Assembly: GCF_031127875.1 (NCBI RefSeq)
Contig: NZ_JARXIA010000001.1
Location: 62,001-126,000 of the forward strand
Reading direction: 5' to 3'
Source: Pelagicoccus sp. SDUM812005
GTDB taxonomy: Bacteria > Verrucomicrobiota > Verrucomicrobiia > Opitutales > Opitutaceae
Length of the DNA stretch: 64,000 bases
Position 1 is the first letter of the stretch, and the number at the start of each line of letters is the position of its first letter. Both the position numbers and the translations under genes were made by a program. Positions 8,871 to 18,030 of the stretch are shown one piece after another. A model generated the notes under the pieces. That model was given only the letters and a program-made list of their open reading frames with translations, was not told where the DNA came from and did not search any database.

Positions 8871-8906
8871 GGGAAAGAGGATTGGGTAGTGGGAAATGGG
8901 ATACGG

Positions 8907-10439
8907 TTACTGCGAGTTGGGTAGAGTGTCGTTCCACTCGATACCGTGGCGGTCGAGGAGACTGCCTTCGACGCGGGCGAGCGTGATTTCGGCTTCGATG
9001 CTGGCGAGTTGGGCGTCGAGGAGGGCGAGCTTCGCTTGGTCGAGGTCGCGTTGGATTTCGAGAAGGGTGCGGAAGGTCGAGAGGCCTTCTTCGTACTTGC
9101 TGGTCTCCTGTTCGTAGGTGGCTTCTTGGAGGGCGACGACGAGTTCGGCGGCGGAGAGTTGCTGGCGGGAGGCTTCGAGGTCTCGCCAGGCGGAGCGGAC
9201 GGAGCGCAGCAGGTCTTGCTTGATGGTGGCGAGGCGGAGTTCCTCCTGGTCGATGCGGTAGAGGGTTTGGCGGAGGTTTGATTTGGCGGCTCGGGAGCCC
9301 CAAGGGAGGTTGAAGCTGAGGCGGAGTCCCCAGTCGTCGCCGCGGCGGTCGAAGGCTTCGCTGAAGGCGTCGCGCCCGCTTTCGGGCGAAAGTCCGTTGT
9401 AGGAGCTAGAGAGGCTGAGGTCGACCTGGGGGCGCTCGTTGTTTCGGGCGAGGATGCGGTCTTGTTCCAGTTGCTCGAGCACTTCCTCTTGGATGTCGGA
9501 GTCGAAGTTTCGCTCGATGGCGCGGTCGAGGGTGGCTTGGAAAGGGGGGAGCGTTCCTTGGGAGACGGGAAGCTGGGAAACGGCGAGTTGGGGGCTAAGC
9601 TCGATGGTTTCGTCGAGGATGCCCATGGTGGCGAAGAGGGTGTCGGTCGCTTCGCGGATGGCTTGCTCAGCCCGGATGATTTGCTCCTGGCGTTGGGCGA
9701 GGTTGGCCTCGGCTTGCAGGGTTTCGAGCTGGGTGGCGAGTCCGAGGTTTTCGCGTTCGCGGGCTTCTTCCAGCAGCTTATGGGAGAGCTCCAAGTTGGA
9801 TTGGCGCAGATCGCGTCGCTGGTAGGCGTCGGAGAGGCGCCAGTAGGCGGTCTCGATTTGCTGGAGCAGGTCGAGCACGGTGTTGCGGGTGCGCAGGTCG
9901 GCGACGCGGGCTTGGGAAGCGGCGCGGCGGATGGGGGCGAGGTTCACGTCGCGGCCGAAGTCGCGGAGCAGGGGTTGGGTGAGTTCGAGGGAGAGGGAGG
10001 CGCGTTCGCTGAGGGAGCCTCCGACGAGCTGGCCGAGCTCGGAGTTGAAGCTGGATCCGTTGCTGCGGGATTGGCTGGCGCTGGCGGTGATTTGGGCGCC
10101 GGTTTTGACTTTTTTGGTGACGCCGACTTCGTAGGAGCGGGAGTCGGAGGTGGTTTGGCGGGTGGCTCCGTTGGAGTCTTCCCAGTCGAGGTCGCTCTGG
10201 CTGAGGTTGGCTCGGGAAAAGACGGAGGGATCGAAGCCGGCTTCCTGGGCGGTGACGGCTTCCGCGGCGATCTCGGGGGCGAGGGTCTGGATGCGCAGGC
10301 CTAGGTTTTTCTCGAGGGCCACGTCGATGGCCGAGCGGAGAGAGAGCTCCGAGCTAGGCGCCCGGTCGGCGGATTGGGAAAAGGACAAGGGAGCGGCTAG
10401 CGCGAAGGCTAGCCCGAGGATGGCAAGGTTGGGTTTCAC
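8907..10439 (-). CDS. Outer-membrane efflux protein (TolC family)
   Basis: The first gene of the efflux operon; 510 residues. The signal peptide MKPNLAILGLAFALAAPLSFS is followed by two outer-membrane-efflux repeats, each with long heptad-rich helices (for example VADLRTRNTVLDLLQQIETAYWRLSDAYQRR and, in the second half, an ELRLATIKQDLLRSVRSAWR segment). These form the trimeric channel-tunnel through the outer membrane and periplasm. The spacing of 36 bases to the adaptor gene supports one transcript with the adaptor, ATPase and both permeases. The promoter should lie in 10440-10660, a region shared with the divergent VPDSG protein gene. Confidence 0.9.
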   Translation of the reverse strand: MKPNLAILGLAFALAAPLSFSQSADRAPSSELSLRSAIDVALEKNLGLRIQTLAPEIAAEAVTAQEAGFDPSVFSRANLSQSDLDWEDSNGATRQTTSDSRSYEVGVTKKVKTGAQITASASQSRSNGSSFNSELGQLVGGSLSERASLSLELTQPLLRDFGRDVNLAPIRRAASQARVADLRTRNTVLDLLQQIETAYWRLSDAYQRRDLRQSNLELSHKLLEEARERENLGLATQLETLQAEANLAQRQEQIIRAEQAIREATDTLFATMGILDETIELSPQLAVSQLPVSQGTLPPFQATLDRAIERNFDSDIQEEVLEQLEQDRILARNNERPQVDLSLSSSYNGLSPESGRDAFSEAFDRRGDDWGLRLSFNLPWGSRAAKSNLRQTLYRIDQEELRLATIKQDLLRSVRSAWRDLEASRQQLSAAELVVALQEATYEQETSKYEEGLSTFRTLLEIQRDLDQAKLALLDAQLASIEAEITLARVEGSLLDRHGIEWNDTLPNSQ

Positions 10440-10660
10440 GGAAGGATCGAAAGGGTACGAAGGGCGAACGAGTAACGATACACGACGATTTCTGCTTGGT
10501 TGCCTAAAGTCTACTGGTTAATGGCGGATCTCTAGCTATTGGGCGGGGATGGCAAAATTTTCTGGTCGGACAGTCAAATTTTTTGAGGGATAGGGTGGAT
10601 TTGGAGGTATTTATAGGGGCCAGCTCTCAACCTTGTTTCGCTGCGGTCGATTCCTCAGGC

Positions 10661-11251
10661 ATGAACTGCACCTCCTTTTGTTCCTCCCGCGTTCGTGCTT
10701 GGCTGGCGCTCGCCGCTTTCGCTTCGCTCGCGAGCATCGCCAACGCGATCAGCATGGCCTTCGTCCTGGACAACGCCACCGCAACCCTCGACGACGTCAA
10801 TCCGCAGAGCGACTTCTATAAGTTAGACGAGCCGAGCACGGAAAGCGGTTCGGCGACCGGCCTCTTCGACTTCTTTATTGGGGTCGATGACAACTTGAGG
10901 GAATACGTGCAATTGACTTGGGCGGGCAATCCCAAGCCGTTTCTGACATCGGTGGGGCTCAAGGCGGGCGGTCGTGGATCGGCGGCTGGCGGTTTGTTTG
11001 CGATGCTTTGGGATGCCAGCGATTTGCTCGCTTTCAACAATTCGAGCAGTTACGACGCGCTCCGGATCTACCAGGACGGAATCGTGCACAAGAACAATGC
11101 CAACAACTATCTCGGCATCTCGCATATCACGGTCGACGGCGAACCGGGGGACGATTACCTGAAGGTTCCCGATTCTGGCTCCGCGCTCGCCCTCCTGGCG
11201 ATGGGCTTGGCGGGGATCTTCTATTTAAAGAGGCGCATGCGGAAGGACTAG
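10661..11251 (+). CDS. Secreted protein with a VPDSG-CTERM sorting signal
   Basis: A 196-residue exported protein of unknown function. The N-terminus carries a signal peptide (RAWLALAAFASLASIANA). The C-terminus ends with KVPDSGSALALLAMGLAGIFYLKRRMRKD read in two parts: the VPDSG motif, one transmembrane helix, and a basic tail. This is the VPDSG variant of the PEP-CTERM signal described in Opitutae-like Verrucomicrobiota and processed by exosortase. The middle (NATATLDDVNPQSDFYKLD, AGGLFAMLWDASDL) looks like a beta-rich surface domain with no family that I recognise. The ATG at 10661 is chosen over an upstream in-frame ATG because it gives a normal signal peptide. No exosortase gene is in the window. 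Confidence 0.8.
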   Translation: MNCTSFCSSRVRAWLALAAFASLASIANAISMAFVLDNATATLDDVNPQSDFYKLDEPSTESGSATGLFDFFIGVDDNLREYVQLTWAGNPKPFLTSVGLKAGGRGSAAGGLFAMLWDASDLLAFNNSSSYDALRIYQDGIVHKNNANNYLGISHITVDGEPGDDYLKVPDSGSALALLAMGLAGIFYLKRRMRKD

Positions 11252-11275
11252 GCTCCGCGATCCCCTAAACTTTTC

Positions 11276-11308
11276 AAAAGCCGTTCCTCGAGGGAGGAGC
11301 GGCTTTTT
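11276..11308. terminator. Bidirectional intrinsic terminator
   Basis: AAAAGCCGTTCCTC (11276-11289) pairs with GAGGAGCGGCTTTT (11294-11307) across a 4-base loop, with one G-T wobble and A/T tails on both sides. It ends transcription of the VPDSG gene and may also serve the minus-strand GH67 operon. Confidence 0.88.
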
Positions 11309-11402
11309 GCGTTGGAGGCGCGGAAGGGTGCAAAGTTCATCGGCGAGGTGGCGAAGCGCTACCTTTCGTGGCTTTGCGTCGATCGGCGGGATGCGGCTTT
11401 GT

Positions 11403-13547
11403 TTACCATTGTTCGCCGGGATGGCCCGGCACGTGGTAGAGCTCGAAGTTTTTGTAGTAGTCGAGCGAATACTCGGGCGCTTCGACGCCTTCCGGAAAGG
11501 GACGCTGGGCGAAGGTGTGGAAGTAGGCGAGGCAGGCGTCCTTGTAGAACTTCGCGTCTTCGAGCTGGCGCCTGAGCAAGGCGGTGACTCGGGCGTGGCG
11601 TTGGGCGTCGACGGCTCCTTGGAGGCTGCTCCATTGATCCAGCATCTCGTCGACGCGGTCCACGCCGCTTTGGTAGGTGAGGCAGAGCTCGTTCCAGAGG
11701 GTGTTGCCGGACTTCATCTGGAAGTCCCAGTCGAGGTGGTGGAACCAGAGCAGGTACTTGTCTTCGATGGACTGCGGGGATCCCCATTTTTCTACGACTT
11801 CCGGGGCGTATTGGCCGAGGGCGTTCGATCCGCTAACGGTGCGGTCGAAGCCGATGCCGCGCTCGGAGGCGTTGTGGTAGTAGGTGGAGGTCCAGTCCGG
11901 GCGGCCTTGGTCGTGCCAAGGGCCGGGGCCGTAATGATGGCCTGGATACATGATGTGGTGCAATCCCAGCGGCATGGAGTAGTCGACCACCGTTTGGTGG
12001 GAGCCGAGTAGGATTTTCGTAATGGTGGCGACCGTGTTCGGGTCGTTGCCGAAGCTTAGACGGGTCCACTCGTCGGCGATATCCTCGGAGCTCAGCTCGT
12101 GATCCCAGGCGAGGCGTCCGAAGGCGTACCAATTGGCAGCTCCCATGGGGTGCCCGGTCCAGTTGCGTTCGTTGCCGATGTTGGCGACTCCGGCGATGGC
12201 GGTGAGGTTGTGGCCGAAGACGGAGCCGTCCACGATCTTGGCGACGGTGGAGCCGGGGCCTGTTGCGAAGGTATCGGACTCGAGGGTTTCTTCCCACATG
12301 GGGGCGAGGTAGGCCAGATGGATGTCGCCGCCCAGGTATTCCTGGGTGATCTGCAGCTCGAGGGTGTGCGGCGTTTCCGGAGTGGCTCCGAAGAGCGGGT
12401 GGAAGGGCTCGCGGGGCATGAAGTCGATGGCTCCGTTTTTGGTCTGGATGGAAACGTTTGGCTCGAAGCGGCCGTCCAGGGCGGTGAACTCGGTGTAGGC
12501 TTGCTTGTGGCGATCCTCCTTGACCTCGAAGTCGTAGACGAAGGCCCGCCACATGACGATGCCGTCGTGCGGCGCGAGGGCCCGGGCGAGGAGGTTGGCG
12601 CCGTCGGCATGGTCGCGGCCGTAGGCTTGGGGGCCGGGCTGTCCTTCGGAGTTGGCCTTGACCAAGAAGCCTCCGAAGTCGGGCACGTAGGTGTAGATCT
12701 CGTCGATCTTGTCGCTCCACCATTTGATGACGGCTGGATCGAGCGGGTCAGCGGTCTCGAGGCCTCCGATCTCGACCGGGGCGCTGAAGCGAGCTGTCAG
12801 GTAAACTTGGATACCGTAGGGGCGGAAGGTGTCGGCGAGGGCGGCGACTTTCTCCAGGAACTGGGGACGCAGTACGGTGGCGTTGGAGTTGACGTTGGTG
12901 AGTACGGTCCCGTTGATCCCAATGGAAGCGCAGGCGCGGGCGTAGTCGTGGTAGTAGGGCTCGACGTAGTAGGGGAGGTCGAACCAGTTGAAGATGGAGG
13001 CCCCTGCCATGGAGCGCTCGACGGTGCGAGTGAGGTTGTCCCAATGGTTGAGCAGGCGATGGTCGATCTTGGGCGTCGACGTGAGCGGGACGTTATCGAG
13101 GGAGCCTGCCGATTGCAGGTGTCTTAGAAAAGCGAATACGCCGTAGAGAAGGCCTTGGTCGGTGTTGGCGGCGATTACGAGGTTCTTGCCGCTTTGGGCG
13201 AGCTGGAAGCCTTCGCTGCCAAGTTCGGAAAGATCGAGACCTAGCTTGGCGATATGGGCGGACTGAGGGGTGCCGACAAGAAGCTTGGGGGCGGAGCGGG
13301 AGCGCTTGTTTCCGAGCAAGCCCGAGAGTCCGCGCTCGAGCTCGTCGAGGGCGATTTGGGCGGTGTCGCTGGTGGCGTCGGCCACGATGGGGCCGATGGC
13401 GTTTCGGTAGGCCTTGGCGAGGGCTTCGTTTGCCACCGGCTCGTAGCGGAGCCAGAGACGGTAGCCGTCTTCCGCGAGCAGGTTTGCGGCGGAGCCGGCG
13501 AGGGCTACGGCGAGGGAGAGAGCGAGTAAAGGGCGTGGAATACGCAT
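11403..13547 (-). CDS. aguA: Alpha-glucuronidase, glycoside hydrolase family 67
   Basis: The enzyme releases (4-O-methyl-)glucuronic acid from the non-reducing end of aldouronic acids made from glucuronoxylan. The 714-residue protein begins with a signal peptide (RPLLALSLAVALAGSAANLLA), so it is exported, probably to the periplasm. The general acid fits E301 in VKANSEGQPGP. The catalytic base pair fits D375 in KNGAIDFMPREPFHPLFG and E403 in ITQEYLGG; their spacing matches E292, D365 and E393 of Cellvibrio GlcA67A. The frame extends 116 codons upstream, but that part is the antisense-frame shadow of the transporter gene. The ATG at 13545-13547 starts the signal peptide. The GPH transporter gene lies 14 bases upstream. 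Confidence 0.93.
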   Translation of the reverse strand: MRIPRPLLALSLAVALAGSAANLLAEDGYRLWLRYEPVANEALAKAYRNAIGPIVADATSDTAQIALDELERGLSGLLGNKRSRSAPKLLVGTPQSAHIAKLGLDLSELGSEGFQLAQSGKNLVIAANTDQGLLYGVFAFLRHLQSAGSLDNVPLTSTPKIDHRLLNHWDNLTRTVERSMAGASIFNWFDLPYYVEPYYHDYARACASIGINGTVLTNVNSNATVLRPQFLEKVAALADTFRPYGIQVYLTARFSAPVEIGGLETADPLDPAVIKWWSDKIDEIYTYVPDFGGFLVKANSEGQPGPQAYGRDHADGANLLARALAPHDGIVMWRAFVYDFEVKEDRHKQAYTEFTALDGRFEPNVSIQTKNGAIDFMPREPFHPLFGATPETPHTLELQITQEYLGGDIHLAYLAPMWEETLESDTFATGPGSTVAKIVDGSVFGHNLTAIAGVANIGNERNWTGHPMGAANWYAFGRLAWDHELSSEDIADEWTRLSFGNDPNTVATITKILLGSHQTVVDYSMPLGLHHIMYPGHHYGPGPWHDQGRPDWTSTYYHNASERGIGFDRTVSGSNALGQYAPEVVEKWGSPQSIEDKYLLWFHHLDWDFQMKSGNTLWNELCLTYQSGVDRVDEMLDQWSSLQGAVDAQRHARVTALLRRQLEDAKFYKDACLAYFHTFAQRPFPEGVEAPEYSLDYYKNFELYHVPGHPGEQW

Positions 13548-13561
13548 GGTACGAGCGGGGG

Positions 13562-15055
13562 TTAGGCGTCGAGGCTGCTGTGGCGTTGCTTGAGTTCGTC
13601 CTCCATGGTGAGGGCCACTTTTTTGGTGATTGGGTAGAAGAGCATGAAAAGTACTCCAACTCCGAAGAATCCGCCAGAGTAGAAGCCGAGAAGCTTGCGC
13701 ATCCCGAGCTGTACTTCCGGGTCGCTCGCGGTTTCGGGCGAGTATCCGTACATCGCCAGCAGCCAGCCTGCGAGCGCTCCGCCGATGCCGAGTCCGGCTT
13801 TGAGAGCGAAGACCATTCCGGCGAAGACGAATCCGGTCGAGCGGCGGCCTTGTTTCCATTCCCCGTAGTCGGCGGTGTCGGCGATCATGGCCCAAAGCAG
13901 CGGGATGGTGGGACCGTAGGACATGCTGGTCAGCAGGGTCAGGAGGAGGATCATGGAGATGTCCTCGGGACCGACGAAGAAGTAGAGCGACTGGAAGAGG
14001 GCGGCGAGGCTGAGGCCAACGGTGAAGACGAGCTTCTTGCCGAAGACGCGGGCCAGCGGCTTAGCAGCGAGCACTCCTAGGATGCTGACCAGGCTGCCGA
14101 TCATGTTGAAGAGGCTGAAGCCGACGGAAGTGGGGTCGCCGTCGGGCTTGATGATGAGACCGAAGAGGTCGAGTATCCAAAATCCAATACCTTGGTTTTG
14201 CAGGATCTCCGGAGTGGCGACGAGGCCTAGGCTGTCGATGAAAGCCCGCAGAGCGTCGGGGGAGAGATAGTATTTGGCGTGCACGTAGCCGGCGTTGCCG
14301 CGCAGGGCGAGGGTGATGAACACGAAGAGCGTCATGCCGAACATGGCGAGCCAGGGGCGGTTCTTGAGGATGTCGCGGAAGTCTTGCTTGAGGTCGGGCT
14401 TTTGGCCTTTGGGAGGCTGTACGCGTTCCTTGACGCTGAAGAAGGAGATGACGAAGAAGACGATGGAGGTGAGGGCCATGATGCCGATGGTCATGGACCA
14501 GCCTTTGGCGGCGTCGCCGTCGCCGAACTTGTCTACCAGCGGCAGGGTGAAGCCTTGCACGAAGAAGGCGGCGACCATGGCGGCGAAGAAGCGGTAGCTG
14601 GAGACGCTGGTGCGCTCGATGCCGTCGCTGGTCATGACGCCGTTGAGGGCGGAGTAGGGCACGTTGTTCATGGTGTAGGCCATCATCAGCACGGTGTAGG
14701 TGATGGCGGCGTACCAGAGCCGGCCGCTGTCGCTCATGCCCTCGGGCACGGTGAAGGCGACCCAGAAGAGCAGGGCGAAGGGGATGGCGGACCAGAGCAG
14801 CCAAGGGCGGAACTTGCCCCAGCGGGTGTTGGTTCGGTCCGCGATGTAGCCCATGATGGGGTCGGTGATGGCGTCGCTGAAGCGGACCAGCAGGAGCATG
14901 GTTCCCATGGCCGCGGCGCTGATGCCCATCACGTCGACGTAGAAGGCGGTCGGGAAGACGATGAACATCTGGAATACGAAGTTCGCGGAGGCGTCTCCAA
15001 GGCTGTAGCCAGCTTTCTCGCGAAAGCTGAGCTTAGTTGAGGCGTTGCTACTCAT
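13562..15055 (-). CDS. Glycoside-pentoside-hexuronide (GPH) family sugar:cation symporter
   Basis: A 497-residue polytopic membrane protein of the GPH/MelB-XylP type within the major facilitator superfamily. Seen: LGDASANFVFQMFIVFPTAFYVDVMG near the N-terminus (read in pieces), the loop DAITDPIMGYIADRTNTRWGKFRPW typical of the family, and about twelve hydrophobic segments. It imports glycosides with Na+ or H+. Directly upstream of the GH67 gene on the same strand, it most likely imports xylo-oligosaccharides or (methyl)glucuronic acid freed from glucuronoxylan. The internal loop around residues 280-310 (YYLSPDALRAFIDSLGLV) is longer than in MelB, as in many Bacteroidetes and Verrucomicrobia homologues. 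Confidence 0.88.
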   Translation of the reverse strand: MSSNASTKLSFREKAGYSLGDASANFVFQMFIVFPTAFYVDVMGISAAAMGTMLLLVRFSDAITDPIMGYIADRTNTRWGKFRPWLLWSAIPFALLFWVAFTVPEGMSDSGRLWYAAITYTVLMMAYTMNNVPYSALNGVMTSDGIERTSVSSYRFFAAMVAAFFVQGFTLPLVDKFGDGDAAKGWSMTIGIMALTSIVFFVISFFSVKERVQPPKGQKPDLKQDFRDILKNRPWLAMFGMTLFVFITLALRGNAGYVHAKYYLSPDALRAFIDSLGLVATPEILQNQGIGFWILDLFGLIIKPDGDPTSVGFSLFNMIGSLVSILGVLAAKPLARVFGKKLVFTVGLSLAALFQSLYFFVGPEDISMILLLTLLTSMSYGPTIPLLWAMIADTADYGEWKQGRRSTGFVFAGMVFALKAGLGIGGALAGWLLAMYGYSPETASDPEVQLGMRKLLGFYSGGFFGVGVLFMLFYPITKKVALTMEDELKQRHSSLDA

Positions 15056-15350
15056 GGGCTTACAGGGGTGGTGAAGGGTGCGGTCGGGGTCGACGTATGA
15101 ACAGTCCTAGCTTTCTAGGCTTTGTGAGGAACATTGTTGTTAGCCCTTAGCCGGTGAAAGCTGAAACTCGCTGCCCTCCTAGCTAAGGGCGGTCTTTCTA
15201 TATGGCAATCTGGTGACAAAAGAATCGGCGCGGCGTTTGCTACGGCGGATCTGCCCCTCTGGGTGGCAATATTTCCTATTTTGCCTTTGTGTAATTCCCG
15301 AGAACGGTCCTAGAAGGACGCTTTCATTATCAACCACTTTTGAATTGAAA
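15056..15350. promoter_or_regulatory. Divergent control region of the GH67 operon and glgP, with two inverted repeats
   Basis: This gap separates the minus-strand transporter/GH67 operon from the plus-strand glycogen phosphorylase gene, so it must hold both promoters. CCTAGCTTTCTAGG at 15106-15119 is a perfect palindrome with a 4-base centre, close to the transporter start. GCCCTTAGC (15143-15151) and GCTAAGGGC (15182-15190) form a second perfect inverted repeat 30 bases apart. These are candidate operators. I could not place convincing -35/-10 boxes. Confidence 0.5.
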
Positions 15351-17846
15351 ATGAGTACTGTTGCAAAAAAGAAGACGGCTTCCAAGAAGGCCGCAAAAAA
15401 ATCCGCAGCTTCCGCCTCAGGCGACATGAAGCAAGCGATCCTCGACCACCTCAAGTACACGCTTGGACACAATCCGTCCGCAGCGACGAAACGCGACTGG
15501 TGGACTTGTATTTCCCTGGCCGTGCGCGACCGGATCGTGGACAACATGATCCAGACGCAGCAAACCCATTTCGAGCAAAACGTCCGTCGCTGCTACTACC
15601 TCTCCATGGAGTACCTGATGGGCCGCATGCTGGTGAACAACATGTACAGCGCCGGCGTTTACGACGAAGCTCGAACTGCGGTAGGGGAGCTCGGAATCGA
15701 ATGGGATGCGATCGTGGAGGAGGAGCTCGACATGGGACTGGGCAACGGCGGTCTCGGTCGCTTGGCTGCCTGTTTCCTCGACTCGCTCGCGACCTTGGAC
15801 CTGCCGGCGGTAGGTTACGGGATCTACTACGAGTTCGGACTCTTCAAGCAGGCCTTCCAGAACGGTCACCAGATCGAGAAGCCCGACAGCTGGAAGATGT
15901 TCGGCACTCCTTGGGATATCGTCCGTCCGGAGTATACGCAGACGCTTAAGGTCTACGGCCGGGTAGAGACGCAGTTCGACGAGAAGGGCGATCCGCGTCC
16001 TGTCTGGGTGGATACAAAAACGATCCAGGGTGTTCCGTACGACATTCCGATCGCGGGTTACGATACCAAAACCGTGAACTTCCTGCGCCTCTGGTCTTCG
16101 CGTTCCTCGGAGGAATTCGACTTGGACGAGTTCAACAAGGGCGACTACGTGGAAGCCATTCGCGAAAAGGCGATCGGCGAAACGATTTCGAAGGTCTTGT
16201 ATCCAAACGACAAGACAGAGAACGGCAAGGAGCTGCGCCTGGTGCAGCAGTACTTCTTCGTTTCCTGTTCCTTGCACGACATCATCCGCCGCTATTTCAA
16301 GAACAACGAGAGCTGGGACAAGTTCGCCGACAAGGTAGCGATCCAGCTCAACGACACGCACCCGGCGATCGGGGTGGCGGAGCTCATGCGAATCCTCGTC
16401 GACGAGCACCAGCTCACTTGGGAAAAGGCTTGGGAGATCAGCACCAAGACCTTCGCCTATACCAACCACACCTTGCTTCCCGAAGCGCTGGAGAAGTGGA
16501 GCGTCCCGTTGTTCGAAAAGGTCCTGCCGCGTCACCTCGAGATCATCTTCGAGATCAATCGCCGCCTGATGCTGACTATCGAGGACCGTTGGCCGGGCGA
16601 CAACTGGATGAAGCGCGACCTTTCCCTCATCGAGGAAGGCCATCCCAAGATGGTGCGCATGGCTCACCTGGCCGTGGTGGGAAGCCATACGGTCAACGGT
16701 GTTGCTGCAATTCACTCAGAATTGCTCAAAACAGTGCTTTTCCCGAGCTTCAGCGCTTTGTATCCAAATAAATTCACCAACATGACGAACGGCATCACGC
16801 CGCGTCGTTGGTTGCTGGCTTGCAATCCCAAGCTTTCCAAGCTGATCGACAGCAAGAAGATCCCGTCGGACTGGCCCAAGAACTTGGACGCCCTGCGCGG
16901 ACTCGAGAAGTACGCCGACGATGCGGACTTCCAGGACTCGTATATGAAAATCAAATACGAGAACAAGGTCGAGCTCGCGAAGACGATCAAGGAGCTTTGC
17001 GACGTGGAGGTCGATCCCAACGCCTTGTTCGACGTGCAGATCAAGCGTCTGCACGAGTACAAGCGCCAGCACCTCAACCTGCTGCACATCCTTACGCTCT
17101 ACCGCCGCTTGCTGCACAACCCGGACTTGGACATCGCTCCACGCGTCTTCATCTTCGGCGCCAAGGCGGCTCCCGGCTACTACCTCGCCAAGACTATCAT
17201 CAAGGCGATCAACTCGGTCGGGAAGGTCATCAACTCCGACGAGCGCATCAAGGGTAAGCTCAAGGTGGTGTTCCTGCCGAACTACCGCGTTTCCCTCGCC
17301 GCCAAGATCATCCCCGCCGCCGACCTGTCCGAGCAGATTTCCACGGCGGGCAAGGAAGCCTCCGGTACCGGCAACATGAAGCTGGCCCTCAACGGAGCGC
17401 TGACCATCGGCACCCTCGACGGGGCCAACATCGAGATCGGCGAGGAAGTCGGAGACGACAACATCTTCATCTTCGGCATGAACGTCGACGAGGTGCAGGC
17501 CCTCGATGTAAAGGGCTACGACCCGTACTCATTCTACCATGCGGACGAGGAGCTCAAGGCGGTCGTGGACTGGGTCGGATCCAGCTACTTCACGCCGGAC
17601 GAGCCGGAGGTGCTGCGAGCCGTGCGGGACAGCATGCTCGATGGAGGGGATCCCTTCAAGGCGCTGGCCGACTACCGCTCCTATGTCGATTGCCAGGAGC
17701 GAGTGGACGAGGCCTTCAAGGACAAGAAGCGTTGGGCGCGTATGGCGATCTTGAATACCGCTCGCGTGGGCAAGTTCTCCACCGACCGCACCATCGGCCA
17801 GTACGCTTCCGAAATCTGGAATCTGCCGCCGGTCGAAGTGAAGTAG
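15351..17846 (+). CDS. glgP: Glycogen/starch/alpha-glucan phosphorylase with a Lys/Ala-rich N-terminal tail
   Basis: The enzyme splits glucose-1-phosphate from glycogen by phosphorolysis in the cytoplasm, using pyridoxal phosphate. Seen in 831 residues: [40 protein letters not shown] (in pieces), [12 protein letters not shown], and the PLP lysine K677 in [20 protein letters not shown]. The first about 24 residues ([20 protein letters not shown]) are a Lys/Ala-rich, histone-H1-like tail absent from E. coli GlgP. The ATG at 15351 is chosen although the frame is open upstream, because upstream codons do not match the family. The malQ product at the window's left edge would process the limit dextrins. 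Confidence 0.95.
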   Translation: MSTVAKKKTASKKAAKKSAASASGDMKQAILDHLKYTLGHNPSAATKRDWWTCISLAVRDRIVDNMIQTQQTHFEQNVRRCYYLSMEYLMGRMLVNNMYSAGVYDEARTAVGELGIEWDAIVEEELDMGLGNGGLGRLAACFLDSLATLDLPAVGYGIYYEFGLFKQAFQNGHQIEKPDSWKMFGTPWDIVRPEYTQTLKVYGRVETQFDEKGDPRPVWVDTKTIQGVPYDIPIAGYDTKTVNFLRLWSSRSSEEFDLDEFNKGDYVEAIREKAIGETISKVLYPNDKTENGKELRLVQQYFFVSCSLHDIIRRYFKNNESWDKFADKVAIQLNDTHPAIGVAELMRILVDEHQLTWEKAWEISTKTFAYTNHTLLPEALEKWSVPLFEKVLPRHLEIIFEINRRLMLTIEDRWPGDNWMKRDLSLIEEGHPKMVRMAHLAVVGSHTVNGVAAIHSELLKTVLFPSFSALYPNKFTNMTNGITPRRWLLACNPKLSKLIDSKKIPSDWPKNLDALRGLEKYADDADFQDSYMKIKYENKVELAKTIKELCDVEVDPNALFDVQIKRLHEYKRQHLNLLHILTLYRRLLHNPDLDIAPRVFIFGAKAAPGYYLAKTIIKAINSVGKVINSDERIKGKLKVVFLPNYRVSLAAKIIPAADLSEQISTAGKEASGTGNMKLALNGALTIGTLDGANIEIGEEVGDDNIFIFGMNVDEVQALDVKGYDPYSFYHADEELKAVVDWVGSSYFTPDEPEVLRAVRDSMLDGGDPFKALADYRSYVDCQERVDEAFKDKKRWARMAILNTARVGKFSTDRTIGQYASEIWNLPPVEVK

Positions 17847-17870
17847 TCCAGATTGCGCGTTAGACTTTCG

Positions 17871-17900
17871 AGCCGCCCCATTTCCCGGGGCGGCTTTTTT
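17871..17900 (+). terminator. Intrinsic terminator of glgP
   Basis: AGCCGCCCC (17871-17879) pairs with GGGGCGGCT (17887-17895) across a 7-base loop, followed by a run of Ts to 17900. It lies 24 bases after the glgP stop. Confidence 0.92.
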
Positions 17901-18030
17901 GTCGATACGCTGCGGCTGCGGCTCCGGGCCTTGTAAAAGGAGGCTTGGCATGCAAGGGGATCTTCGCATCGTTCCCTCCTTTAGTTACGTAAGCCGACCT
18001 CGCGTCGCGGACCGCCCCATAATTGACTGT

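Noticed and set aside
13548-13895. N-terminal extension of the GH67 frame by 116 codons
   Set aside because: The extension is Arg-rich and overlaps the transporter gene in another frame. The signal peptide begins at 13547.
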